DNA from: Tetragonia tetragonoides | Lineage: Eukaryota > Streptophyta > Magnoliopsida > Caryophyllales > Aizoaceae | Direction of reading: 5' to 3' | NCBI GenBank assembly: GCA_038025085.1 | Contig: CM076153.1 | Span: 186,001 to 250,000, forward strand | DNA length: 64,000 bases | Part shown: in pieces, positions 22,801-33,700 of the stretch | How the letters are laid out: each line of letters starts with the position of its first letter | Numbering within the stretch: position 1 is the first letter of the stretch | The notes under the pieces: model-generated | The model's input: the letters and a program-made list of their open reading frames with translations, nothing else | Told to the model about the DNA's origin: nothing | Database searches by the model: none | Made by a program: the position numbers and the translations under genes

Positions 22801-23524
22801 ATGACATCAAAAGGGTCAGAACCGGCAGCTACATATACCAAATGACTCCCATCAAAAGCTTCCACCTCTGGACACCCTGAAAGAAACCCGGTAAGCATTT
22901 TCATGATCCATCACTTCACCGCCTTTTAATTTTAATTACCTTGCTTAATACTCTAGTACGTTAAAATATAAAATAATAATAATAATATAATAAATTACCG
23001 CTTTCCAAACAAATTTGAAGCTCATGTTGAGCATTTCCTTGGAGAACAGCTCTGAAGTCACCCTCAAGAAGAGGTAAGAAGACGACATAGTTATTCGCTG
23101 CTTCTACCAACAAGAATTGAGTCTCAGTAGGTATTTGTTGCCCACAATTCCCCATCCTTTGTGTCATCCACCACAATTTGAATCTGAAAACACACATAAA
23201 ACGCAATCCCCTGCGTGCGTGCGTGCGTGCAATTTGTAAATCCATTAAATTAAATTAAATTAAGAACGCCAACTTTTTAAGTGATGGATCGATAAATGAG
23301 AGAGAGAAAAAAAAAAAAAAAAGGAGGACATACATAAGTTTGCCGAGAGGGAAAAGGCAACGACTTCCACGATGATTAGAATGTATTCCGATAAAAGCTC
23401 CGTTAAGATTAGAAGCATCTCCGGTGAGGAATACATCGTCATGGACATCGGAGAGCACCACATTTCCCAAAACCATCAGCTTCTTCTCCGCCACATTAAT
23501 ATTTATACCTGCTCCGATCGTCAT
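19809..23524 (-). pseudogene. Raffinose synthase / Sip1-like GH36 galactosyltransferase, disabled
   Basis: Thirteen exons on the minus strand: 23524-23334, 23210-22999, 22876-22786, 22685-22637, 22532-22441, 22272-22164, 22049-21924, 21825-21403, 21306-21172, 21070-21003, 20878-20744, 20573-20356, 20251-19809. GH36 seed-imbibition/galactinol-sucrose galactosyltransferase landmarks are present: [46 protein letters not shown], the nucleophile motif [25 protein letters not shown] and ELYLWNISVEL. Two lesions are visible. An extra base at about 22214-22217, just after DDGWQS, puts the next exons out of frame. At about 21276 the acid/base motif expected after RAS (family DDFWP) is shortened by 7 nt, removing the two Asp. 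Restoring length modulo three at both sites gives 766 codons. The protein also runs 22 residues past the usual VEL end. Confidence 0.85.
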
Positions 23525-23657
23525 TTCGATCTGATCGATCTGACAATGAATGAATGAATGAATGAATGAATGAATTCACTAATTTACTCGAAATGATTTA
23601 ACAAAATCAAAATGCCCACCCCATGAGGAGTATGAGTGTATGACTGTATGACCTTCC

Positions 23658-23665
23658 ATTTTATA
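23658..23665 (-). promoter_or_regulatory. TATA box of the Sip1-like gene
   Basis: Minus strand TATAAAAT, about 135 bp upstream of the ATG at 23524. An AATG microsatellite (about 23546-23575) lies between it and the start codon. Confidence 0.5.
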
Positions 23666-24069
23666 GCTCAAGAATGCCCAATTCGGATGGGAACCCATCA
23701 ATATCATTATATTATTATAGTAGTATTCCATTTTGTTAATATCTGATCTAAACGTTTAGGGAACCGGCTGCCCTGTCAGGTGGCAATATATCTTCCAGAC
23801 TTTCTACTTTCTAGTTTCTACAACAACAACAAATAGCCTCTAGTTAAGAGAACTCGATGCGAATATAACTAGCGTTTGTTCAAAAAGCTTAAGATAAACC
23901 AAAAACAAATATATAAATACACCTAGTAGAATACATAAATATGAACTAGTAGTAGACTAGTAGCCCCGCCCCAAAGAGTATCTAAGTATCAAGTGGCATG
24001 CAATGATTCCTTGCAAGAGGAAAAGACTTGGTTTGTGGGCTTAAAACATCCAATTGCAACACAACAATT

Positions 24070-24143
24070 GTGCGGATGCCCGTATTCCATTACTAGGGCC
24101 CACTTTTATTGTGCGGATGCCGTATTCCATTACTAGGGCCCAC
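24070..24143. repeat. 40-bp tandem duplication
   Basis: The segment TGTGCGGATGCC(C)GTATTCC followed by ATTACTAGGGCCCAC occurs twice, about 40 bp apart. The surrounding 23670-24310 has no recognisable gene. Confidence 0.85.
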
Positions 24144-24314
24144 AAGCTGAGTTATAAAAACCTCGTGGAAATAGCTTTTGGGGTCACCTTGTTAGATTAT
24201 TATGTAAAATGATAATCTTAATCCAATAGTTAACAATTATAAAAATAATAATAATAATGCATTATTATAACTATTGCCATGATTAATATTAATATTAATA
24301 TTAATAGCATTTAT

Positions 24315-24983
24315 GAGAGTTTCAAAAAAAAACTTGCCTCAGCCGTTCTCTCTCCTTTCTCTCCCAAGAAACCCTAACCTCCTTTTCTTCGACTTATCTT
24401 GGGGTTACCACCGGCATTTGTTGCTGGTGGTTAGCCCCTCTGTTGTTGTTTATCTGCTTTCGATCTAGTTTTTTAGTCTGTTTTTCTTTATAGGTAGTAA
24501 TAAACTCTCCTTTGGTGAGAGGTTGTGGAGTTCTCCGCTTTCGTCGGAGGGTCGTAAAATTTGTGTTTTAGGGTTCAGTTTGATGAATCAAGAAGACAAA
24601 GTTGAATTTGTTATCCCAAGGGGATTTGTTCTTCCAAATAGCTGCAGCAAGTTTCGTGCTTACCTCCGATCGTAGGGACAAGGCGGTGGCCTCCCGTTTA
24701 CTGTATAGCATACTTTTTGCTATATCAGGGCATTGTCAACTATTGACGAAGCTGATCAAGACGCCGATTTCTAGCAGTGATGTTTGGATTGGTAGTCACT
24801 TATCGACGGAGCTGATCAAGACACTGATTTCAAGCAGTGATGGTGGGAGTCATACTCATCTTGTTATATTAGATTTATACTTGGTTATATTAGATCTATA
24901 TTTGTTTAGAGTTATTCATCATTGTAGATGCCGTATTGCTTTTTGTGAATGAATGAATTCTCTTTCCTTCAAAAATAAAATAA
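24315..24983 (+). mobile_element. Non-autonomous LINE-like retroposon, 669 bp
   Basis: A perfect 18-bp duplication AATATTAATAGCATTTAT flanks the element (24297-24314 and 24984-25001). The 3' end is an A-rich tail (CAAAAATAAAATAAA) after TGAATTCTCTTTCCTT, a style known from plant L1-type LINEs. The 5' part is pyrimidine-rich and contains GAAACCCTAACC, like LINE leaders. There is no reverse transcriptase, so it would move in trans. Inside, a unit of about 59 bp with GA(A/G)CTGATCAAGAC and AGCAGTGATG is duplicated at about 24747-24865. Confidence 0.75.
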
Positions 24984-25079
24984 AATATTAATAGCATTTA
25001 TATTCTTTTCTTTATATTATTAATTTTTTTTTATTATTATCACCATCAATACTTACTTAGAAACTAATGATAATATATA

Positions 25080-25334
25080 CTCCCTCCGTCCCTCTCTTAT
25101 CTTCTCACTTGGCTTTGCACAGTCTCCAAGATGGAACTTTGAACATTAATAACTTTAATTATATAGATATAATTATATTAAAAAATTGATATTGTGAAAA
25201 TATAACCTCTAACGAATCTAAGAAATGTATTTTGATCTTATAATTCTTTATACATTTTTCATAAATCAATGGTCAATATTTATAAAGTTTGACTCAAAAA
25301 GTCAAATGAGAAGATGAGAGAGGGACGGAGGGAG
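25080..25334. mobile_element. Stowaway MITE (Tc1/mariner)
   Basis: A 255-bp element with terminal inverted repeats CTCCCTCCGTCCCTCTCTTA and inverse, matching for about 28 bp, flanked by TA on both sides. CTCCCTCCGT is the Stowaway signature. It is AT-rich inside with no coding capacity. The region 25335-26070 that follows is AT-rich without a gene; it contains a degenerate Helitron-like hairpin near 25449-25470. Confidence 0.93.
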
Positions 25335-26071
25335 TATTAAATAAATAATATATTACATAATACATACTACTAAACTTTATAAATATTATTGTTAATTTCA
25401 TGAATACTATTTATATTAGTAATAATACTTATCAATTATTAGTAGATTTCGTGTCCATGCGATGCACGAGTTTTTGTTTATCATCCTCCGTTATTAGAAT
25501 CAATATAATAATTTTTTAAATATATCGATATATAAAGTTGAATAATAGGAGTAATAATGAACAATAATAATTTTTTTATCAACCAAAAAAACACAGTTAA
25601 CAAAGAAATTTTATTTTTAGTGAATATATAATATTTTTATAAGATAATAAATACAATACTTATGTTAATTATTTTTATTTAAAATAAAATCAAATTATTT
25701 TTAATTTCTCTTTAATAACCCATACATTTATTACTATTTATTATCTATTAAATGTCACCTTGGTGAGAACTCAATTATACATATATATATATTGATTATT
25801 AACAGTAATAGAAAATTATCTCCATGTTCATAGTGGTCAATTTACATCTAATCAGTTACCAATAATTAGTTCACTTTACCAAATATTTTTTTTACAACCG
25901 GATAGTCAAACCAGCTAGCACAACAAGTTGAAAATAACTCGCTAACAAAACCAACTACCAGCTACAATCTACCAACTACGTGCCAAATAAAAATTCTATC
26001 TTTAATTTGGACCAACCACAACCAGTACAGTCCGCTGATATTTTTCTCTCACATCAATAGATGCAGTATTT

Positions 26072-26408
26072 TACTGGGACCAAGTATTATGGACTCCATT
26101 CACAAATATTATAATACTCCAATAATTATTATTGAAGCAAGAATGAAATTCATTGACAAATATTCTCAATTTTTTTTTTTTTTTTTTGGTTCACGACCAA
26201 GGGTATCCACCGTCGACCATAGTGACTATTCCTTGCGCTGGCTTGTAGGCACTTCAAAGGGTGGGACAGCTGGCCAAGGAATTTAAAGCTGCTCCATGCT
26301 CAAGGCGAGATTCAAACCCTCGACCTTGTTTAAGAATGGATGAGTCCCTACCACTCAACCAAAGATATTCCTAAATTATAATTACTTAAATATTTTTTGG
26401 TCCCAGTA
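26072..26408. repeat. Inverted repeat (MITE-like) enclosing a SINE
   Basis: TACTGGGACCAA at 26072-26083 faces its exact inverse at 26397-26408. The 337-bp interval contains the SINE at 26170-26364, so the host element would be about 130-140 bp. I found no convincing target duplication outside. Confidence 0.45.
26170..26364 (-). mobile_element. tRNA-derived SINE, full length
   Basis: On the minus strand a good A box GGTTGAGTGGTAGGGACTC (26360-26342) and a B box GGTCGAGGGTTTGAATCTC (26325-26307) are followed by about 120 nt of body and an A18 tail (T-run 26170-26187 on the + strand). A near-perfect target duplication, ATATTCTCAA and ATATTCCTAA, flanks it at 26160-26169 and 26365-26374. Confidence 0.85.
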
Positions 26409-26479
26409 GTAAGCTGTACTTAGTAATGAAAGGTTGAGTTCCATCTAAGAAAAACCAAAAAAAATCTATGCAAAGATTG

Positions 26480-27781
26480 ATCCATTACGTGGGTTTGACG
26501 TGGAAGATTAAGGAGTCCGTAATACAATACTTTGCTTAATTACTTTGAAATTGGATTAAAGGTAACCTTTTCTATTCGTTTGGAGATAGATGTTATTTTC
26601 CTTTTTATGTGTGGACTGAGTGCTTGATATGAATATTATGTGAAATTGTTATGTATTGAATTCTTATATTTTGATTATCTGATTGTGTATATCTACTGTT
26701 AAGGGTGATTCTGATTTGTTATTGTCATGTGGCTATATGAGCATGATGATCTGGTTTTAATGTTGATACTATATGCTACTTGTATGGCGTGATCTAGCAT
26801 AAGAGGAAATACTTGTTGAATTGCTGACTTGTGGGATGTTGGTTGCTAAAGTAAGATTGATCATAAGGCTGAGCTAGATATTATTAGACTACAATAGAGA
26901 CTAGCAAAGACCCGAGACGTATTGTATTTGGGAACACGTGCCTATTGTGTATGCTATGCTAGTATGGACTTGAAACGAGTATATGAGATAAGAATGATGA
27001 GATTATGAGTATTGACTATGAATGCGATTGAGAAAAGATTTGTCTTGGTATTGAGGCTCATAAGTTATTAGCTTCCTTAGTTCTAGACATGTGGGCAAGT
27101 AGCTTAAGACGTTGACTCTTAGGTGTTGAGCAGTATTTTTATGAAATTGAGAAATATTTACATGGTTATGAGAATGGGTACGAGAGTGGACTTTTGAGTG
27201 CCTGCGGGCTATGCTATGAGTTATGGGGCCTTTGGCCGAGTTATGGGGCCTTTGGCGGAGTTATGAGAATGGTTTTGCATCTGCGGGTTTTACCGTCAGT
27301 TCACTTCCCACATTCTCGAGGCTAGGAGCTAGTGATTGAGAGCCATTGGCACACTTGTTTGGTTTTGAGCTAGTATGATGAACCTATGCGATATTCGATT
27401 GCATGGGGGAGTAGATTGGAGTATGTTTTACAGGTTGTTCGATTGTGAAGATGTAAATGGACTAGTGGATTCAGAGCTATGAAGATGTTTACATTATTAT
27501 TTATTTTGAATGTTATTAATAGATTGTTAGAGATTCTTGGGTTGTTTAGAGTTGTAATGTTTACCTTGCACTCATTTTATGAGTGAATGTGGCAGTGATG
27601 CTCCGGATTTAGCTTGAAGTCTTCCGCTGTAAAGTTTGGTTTGGTTGTATTTATCTATATAAGCAGGTTTTTGTTTGGTCGATAACTTGGGATGTCTGTT
27701 TACAAAGGAAACTATGTTGATTTTCGGTGTAAGTTTATTCATTTTTATCACTTTATTATTTAGAAAATACAGGATGTTACA
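26480..27781 (+). mobile_element. LTR-retrotransposon remnant ending TGTTACA
   Basis: Non-coding stretch whose right end, GGATGTTACA, has the TGTTACA terminus common in gypsy-type LTRs. It abuts the satellite array at 27782-27786. Inside, GAGTTATGGGGCCTTTGGC occurs twice in tandem near 27220-27260. The left border, a partner LTR and coding regions are not visible, so a truncated or solo LTR is the best guess. Confidence 0.4.
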
Positions 27782-27782
27782 A

Positions 27783-30700
27783 GTGTAATAGCGAAAATAC
27801 CAAGAGCTTGGATAATATCAATGTTCGTGGATCCAAATGTCCATCCCGGGCCACCGATGATCCTCTAGGGAGATGATAGACCCAGCGGAGAAGTTTTGGC
27901 AAATATGACACCCGAGTCCCGGAAAGCCGAAGACGAAGGCTATAATCCACGTTTTTGGGCTTCCAGGAGGCCCCGAAATAATGGTCGTTATTTTCACACC
28001 ACATCGCACGGAAAACCACTAGGGGACATGGAAGGCCCTCGGGATCGCTTATCCGGTCCCGGATAGCCTTGGAAAAGCGTTTTTCGGGACAATGGTGTGA
28101 GAACCAAAACACCATAAGCATGGGTGATATCAATGTTCAGAGATCCGGATGTCCCTCCCGGGGAACTGAGGGTACTCAAAGGTCATGATAGACCCCCCGA
28201 GAAGTTTGGGAAAATATGACAACTGGGCCTGGGAAGCCGAAATCAAAGGCTATAATCCGCGTTATTTAGACTTCCAAGAGGCCCAGAAACGAAGGTGGAT
28301 TTTTTCACACCACATTGGACAGAACAACTATACAGGACATGAGAGGCCCTCCCGGAAACACTTATCCGGTCCTCGATAGGCTTGGAATGACCGTTTACGG
28401 GACACTTGTGTGAGACCCAAAATACCAAAGTCATGGCTGATATCAAAGTTCGGGGATCCGAATGTCCCACACGGGGCACAGATGGTAATCTAGGGTCAAG
28501 ATAGACCCTCTGGAGAAGTTTAGGCAAAAAAGACACCCGGGCCTCGGGAAGCCGAAAATGAAGGCTATAATCCACGTTTTTTGGGCATCTGGGAGGCCCC
28601 GAAACGAAAGTGGATATTTTGACACCATATCGCACGGAACACCCCTAAGGGACATGTGAGTCCATCGAGGTAGCCGATATGGTCCCTGATAGGCTTGGAA
28701 AGGCGTTTTACGAGACACTGGTGTAAGAGCCGAACCAAAGTCATGGGTGATATCGAAGTTCGGGGATCCAAATGTTCCTCCCAGGGCACCGGTGGTCCTC
28801 TAAGGTCATTATAGACCCCTCGGAGAAGTTTGGGCAAATATGGCACCCGGGTTCCGGTTAGCCGAAAATGAAGCCTATAGTTCACGTTTTTTGGGCTTCC
28901 GGGAGGCCCCGAAACGGAGGTGGGTATTTTAACACCACGTCACACGGAACATCAGTAGGGGACATGGGAGGCCCTCGTGGTCGCTTATCCGGACCCTGAT
29001 AGGCTTTGATATGTATTTTACGGGGCAATGGTGTGAGAGCTGAAAACACCATAGAATGGGTGATATCAAAGTACGGAGATCTGGATGTCCCTCCCGGGGA
29101 ACCGAGGGTACTTAAGGGTCATGATAGACCCCTTCGGAGAAGTTTGGGAAAATTTGACACTCGAACCCTGGGAAGCCGAAAACAAAGGCTATAATCCACG
29201 TTATTTGGGCTTCCGGGAGGCCACGAAACGAAGGTGGATATTTTCACACCACATAGCATGGAACAATCCTAGGGGACATGGGAGGCCCTCGAAGCCTATT
29301 ATCTGGTATGATCCCTGATTGGCTTGAAAGGGCGTTTTACGGGACAGTAGTGTAATAGCAAAAATACCAAAAGCTTGGTTGATATAAGTGTTCGTGGATC
29401 CTGATGTCCTTCCCGGGCTATCGAGGGTCCTCTAGGATGATGATAGACCCTGCGGAGAAATTTTGGCAAATATGACACCCGAGCCCCGGGAAGCCGAAAA
29501 CGAAAGCTATAATCCACATTTTTGGGCTTCCACGGGAGGCCCCAAAATCATGGTTGAGATTTCCACATCACATCGCACGGAACACCACTAGGGGACATGG
29601 GAGGCCCTTGGGGTCGCTTATCCGGTCCCTGATAGCCTTGGAAAGGCGTTTTTCGGGACAATGGTGGTGAAAATCAAAACACCATAGGCATGGGATGTCC
29701 CACCCGGGGAACCGAGGGTACTCAAGGGTCATGATAGACCCCCCTAGAGAAGTTTGGGAAAATATGACAACTGGGCCCTGTAAAACCGAAATCAAAGGCT
29801 ATAATCCGCATTATTTGGGCTTCCAAGAGGCCCAAAAACGATGGTGGATTTTTTCACACCACATCGTTCAGAACAACCATACAGTACTTGAGAGGCCCTC
29901 GGAGTCACTTATCCTATCCTTGATAGACTTGGAATGACCTTTTACGGGACACTTGTGTAAGACCCAAAATACCAAAGCCATAACTGATATTGAAGTTCGG
30001 GGATCCGGATGTCCCACGCGGGGCATCGAGGGTAATCTAGGGTCAAGATAGACCCCCTGGAGAAGTTTGGGCAACAATGATACCCGGGCCTCGGGACGCC
30101 GAAAATGAAGGCTATAATCCCCTTTTTTGGGCTTTTGGGAGTCCCCGAAACGAAAGTGGATATTTTGACACCACATTGCACAGAACACCCCTAGAGGACA
30201 TGGGAGTCCATCGAGGTCGCCGATCTAATCCCTGATAGGCTTGGAAAGGCGTTTTACGAGACATTGGTGTACGAGTAAGAACACCAAAGGCATGGGTAAT
30301 ATCGAAGTTCGGGGATTCAATTGTTCCTACCGGGGCACCGAGGGTCCTCTATTGTCATTATAGACCCCACAGAGAAGTTTGGGCCAATATGGCACCCGGG
30401 CTCTGGAAAGCCGAAAACGAAGGCTATAATTCACGTTTTTTGGGCTTCCGGGAGGCCCCGAAACGAACGTGGATATTTTCAAACCCCGTCGCACGGAACA
30501 CCAGTAGGGGACATGGGAAGCCCTCGGGGTTGCTTATCCAGACCCTGATAGGCTTTGATATGTGTTTTACGGGACAATGGTGTGAGAGCCGAAACACCAT
30601 AGAATGGGTGATATCGAAGTATGGGAATTTGGATTTCCCTCCCGAGGAACCTAGGGTACTTAATGGTCATGATAGACCCCACGAAAAAGTTTGGGAAAAT

Positions 30701-33700
30701 ATGAGACCGAGCCCCCGGGAAGCCGAAAACGAAGATTATAATCCACGTTATTTGGGCTTCAGGTACGCCACGAAACAAAAGTGGATATTTTTACACCACG
30801 TGGCACAGAACAATCCTAGGGGACATGGGAGGCCCTCGAAGCCTCTTATCCGGTCTGATCCCTGATTGGCTTGAAAGGGCGTTTTACGGGACACTAGTGT
30901 AATAGCCAAAATACCAAAAGCTTGGTTGATATCAGTGTTCGTGGATCCATATGTCCTTCCCGGGCCACCGAGGGTCTACTAGGGTGATGATAGACCCGCC
31001 GGAAAAGTTTTGGCAAATATGACACCCGAGCTCCGGAAAGCTGAAAATGAATGCTATAATCCACTATTTTGGGCTTCTGGAGGCCCCGAAATCATGGTCG
31101 AGATTTTCATACCCCATCGCACGGAACACTACTAGGGGACATGGAGGCCCTTGGGGTCGCTTATCCTGTCTCAGATACCCTTGGAAATGCGTTTTTTGGA
31201 ACAATGGTGTGAAAACCGAAACACCATAGACTTGGGTGATATTGAAGTTAGAAGATCCGGATGTCCCACCCGGGGAACTGAGGGTACTCAAAGGTCATGA
31301 TAGACCCACCGTAGAAGTTTGGGAAAGCATGACAAATGGGCCCCAGGAGGCCGAAATCAAAGTCTATAATCCGCGTTATTTGGGCTTCCAGGAGACCCAG
31401 AAACGAAGGTAGGTTTTTTTACACCATATCGCACAGAACAACCATACAGGACTTGAGAGGCTCTCGGAGTCACTTATCCGATCCTAGATAGGCTTCGAAT
31501 GACCTTTTACGTGACACTTGTGTAAGAACCAAAGTCATGACTAATAACGAAGTTCGGGGATCCAGATGTCCCACCCGGGGCACCGAGGGTAATCTAGGGT
31601 TAAGATAGACCCCCTGGAGAAGTTTAGGCAAAAATGACAGCCAGGCCTCGGGACACCGTAAATGAAGGCTATAATCCACGTTTTTTGGGCTTCTGGGAGG
31701 CCCCGAAATGAAAGTGGATATTTTGACATCACATCGCATGGAACACACCAAGGGGACATGGGATTTCATCAGGGTCATCGATCCGGTCCCTAATAGGCTT
31801 GAAAAGGCGTTTTACGAGACACTAGTGTAAGAGCCGGAACACCAAAGGCATGGGTGATTCGAAGTTCAGGGATCCAAATGTTGCTCCCAGGGCACAAAGG
31901 GTGCTCTAGGGTCATTATAGACCCCCCGGAGAAGTTTGGGCAAATATGGCACTCGGGCTGCGGAAAGCCGAAAACGAAGGCTATAATTCACGTTTTTTGG
32001 GCTTCCAGGAGGCCCCTAAACGAAGGTAGATATTTTCACACCACGTCGCACAAAACACCAGTAGGGGACATGTGAGGTATTCGGGGTCGCTTATCCGAAC
32101 CCTGATAGGCTTTGATATACGTTTTATGGGACAATGGTGTGAGAGCCGAAACACCATAGAATGGGTGATATCGTAGTACGGGGATCTGGATGTCCCTCCC
32201 GGGGAACCGATGGTACTTAAGGGTCATGATAGACCTCCTGGAGAAGTTTGGGAAAATATGACACCCGGACCCCGAAAAGTAGAATACGAAGGCTATAATC
32301 CACGTTATTTGGGCTTTCGGGAGGCCACGAAACGAAGGTGCATATTTTCACACCACATAGCACAGAACAATCCTAGAGGACATGGGAGACCTTCGAAGCC
32401 TCTTATCCGGCCTGATCCTTGATTGGCTTGAAAGGGCGTTTTACGGGACACTAGTTTAATAGCCAAAATACCAAAAGCTTTGTTGATATCAGTGTTCGTG
32501 GATTCAAGTGTCCTTCCCGGGCCACCGAGGGTTCTCTAGGGTGATGATAGACCCCCCGGAGAAGTTTGGTCAAATATGACACGCGAGCCCCGGAAAGCCG
32601 AAAACGAAGGCTATATATTCCATGTTTTTGGGCTTCCGGGATGCCTCGAAAACATGGTTAAGATATTCACACCACATCACACGGAACACCACTAGGGGAC
32701 ATACGAGGCCCTTAGGGTCGCTTATTCGGTCCAGGATAGCCTTGGAAAGGCATTTTTTGAGACAATGGTGTTAAAACCGAAACACCATAGGCATAGGTGA
32801 TATCGAAGTTAGAGGATCCAGATGTCCTACCCGGAAAACTGAGGGTACTCAAGGGTCATGATAGACCCCCGGAGAAGTTTGGGAAAATATGACAACTGGA
32901 CCCCGGGAAGCCGAAATCAAAGGCTATAATCCGCATTATTTGGGCTTCCAAAAGGCCCAAAAACGAAGGTGGATTTTATCATACCACATCGCTCAGAACA
33001 ATCATACAGTACTTGAGAAGCCCTCGGAGTCATTTATCTGGTCCCTAATAGGCTTGGAAATGCGTTTTACGAGACACCAGTGTAAGAGCCGGAACACCAA
33101 AGGCATGGGTGATATCGATGTTCGGGGATCCAAATGTTCCTCCCGGGGCACCAAGGGTCCTCTAGGGTCATTATAGACCCCCCGGAAAAATTGGCAAATA
33201 TGGCACCCGGGCTCTGAAAATCTGAAAACGAAGGCTATAATTCACGTTTTTTGGGCTTCCGGGAGGCCCCGAAAGGAAGGTGTATATTTTCACACCACGT
33301 CGCGCGGAACACCAGTAGGGGACATGGGAGGCACTCTGGGTCGCTTATCCGAACCCTGATAGGCTTTGATATGCGTTTTATGGGACAATGGTGTGAGAGC
33401 CGAAACACCATAGAATGGGTGATATCGAAGTACGGGGATCTGGATGTCCCTCCCTGGGAACCGATGGTACTTAAGGGTCATGATAGACCCCCCCGGAGAA
33501 GTTTGGGAAAATATGACACCCGGGCCCCAAAAAGTAGAAAACGATGGCTATTATCCACGTTATTTGGGCTTCAGGTACGCCATGAAACAAAGGTGGATAT
33601 TTTCACAGCACGTGGCACGTCACAATCCTAGGGTACATGGGAGGCCCTCGAAGCCTCTTATCCGGTCTGATCCCTGATTGGCTTGAAAGGGCGTTTTACG

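Noticed and set aside
26307..26360. tRNA gene on the minus strand
   Set aside because: The promoter boxes belong to a SINE with A-tail and target duplication.
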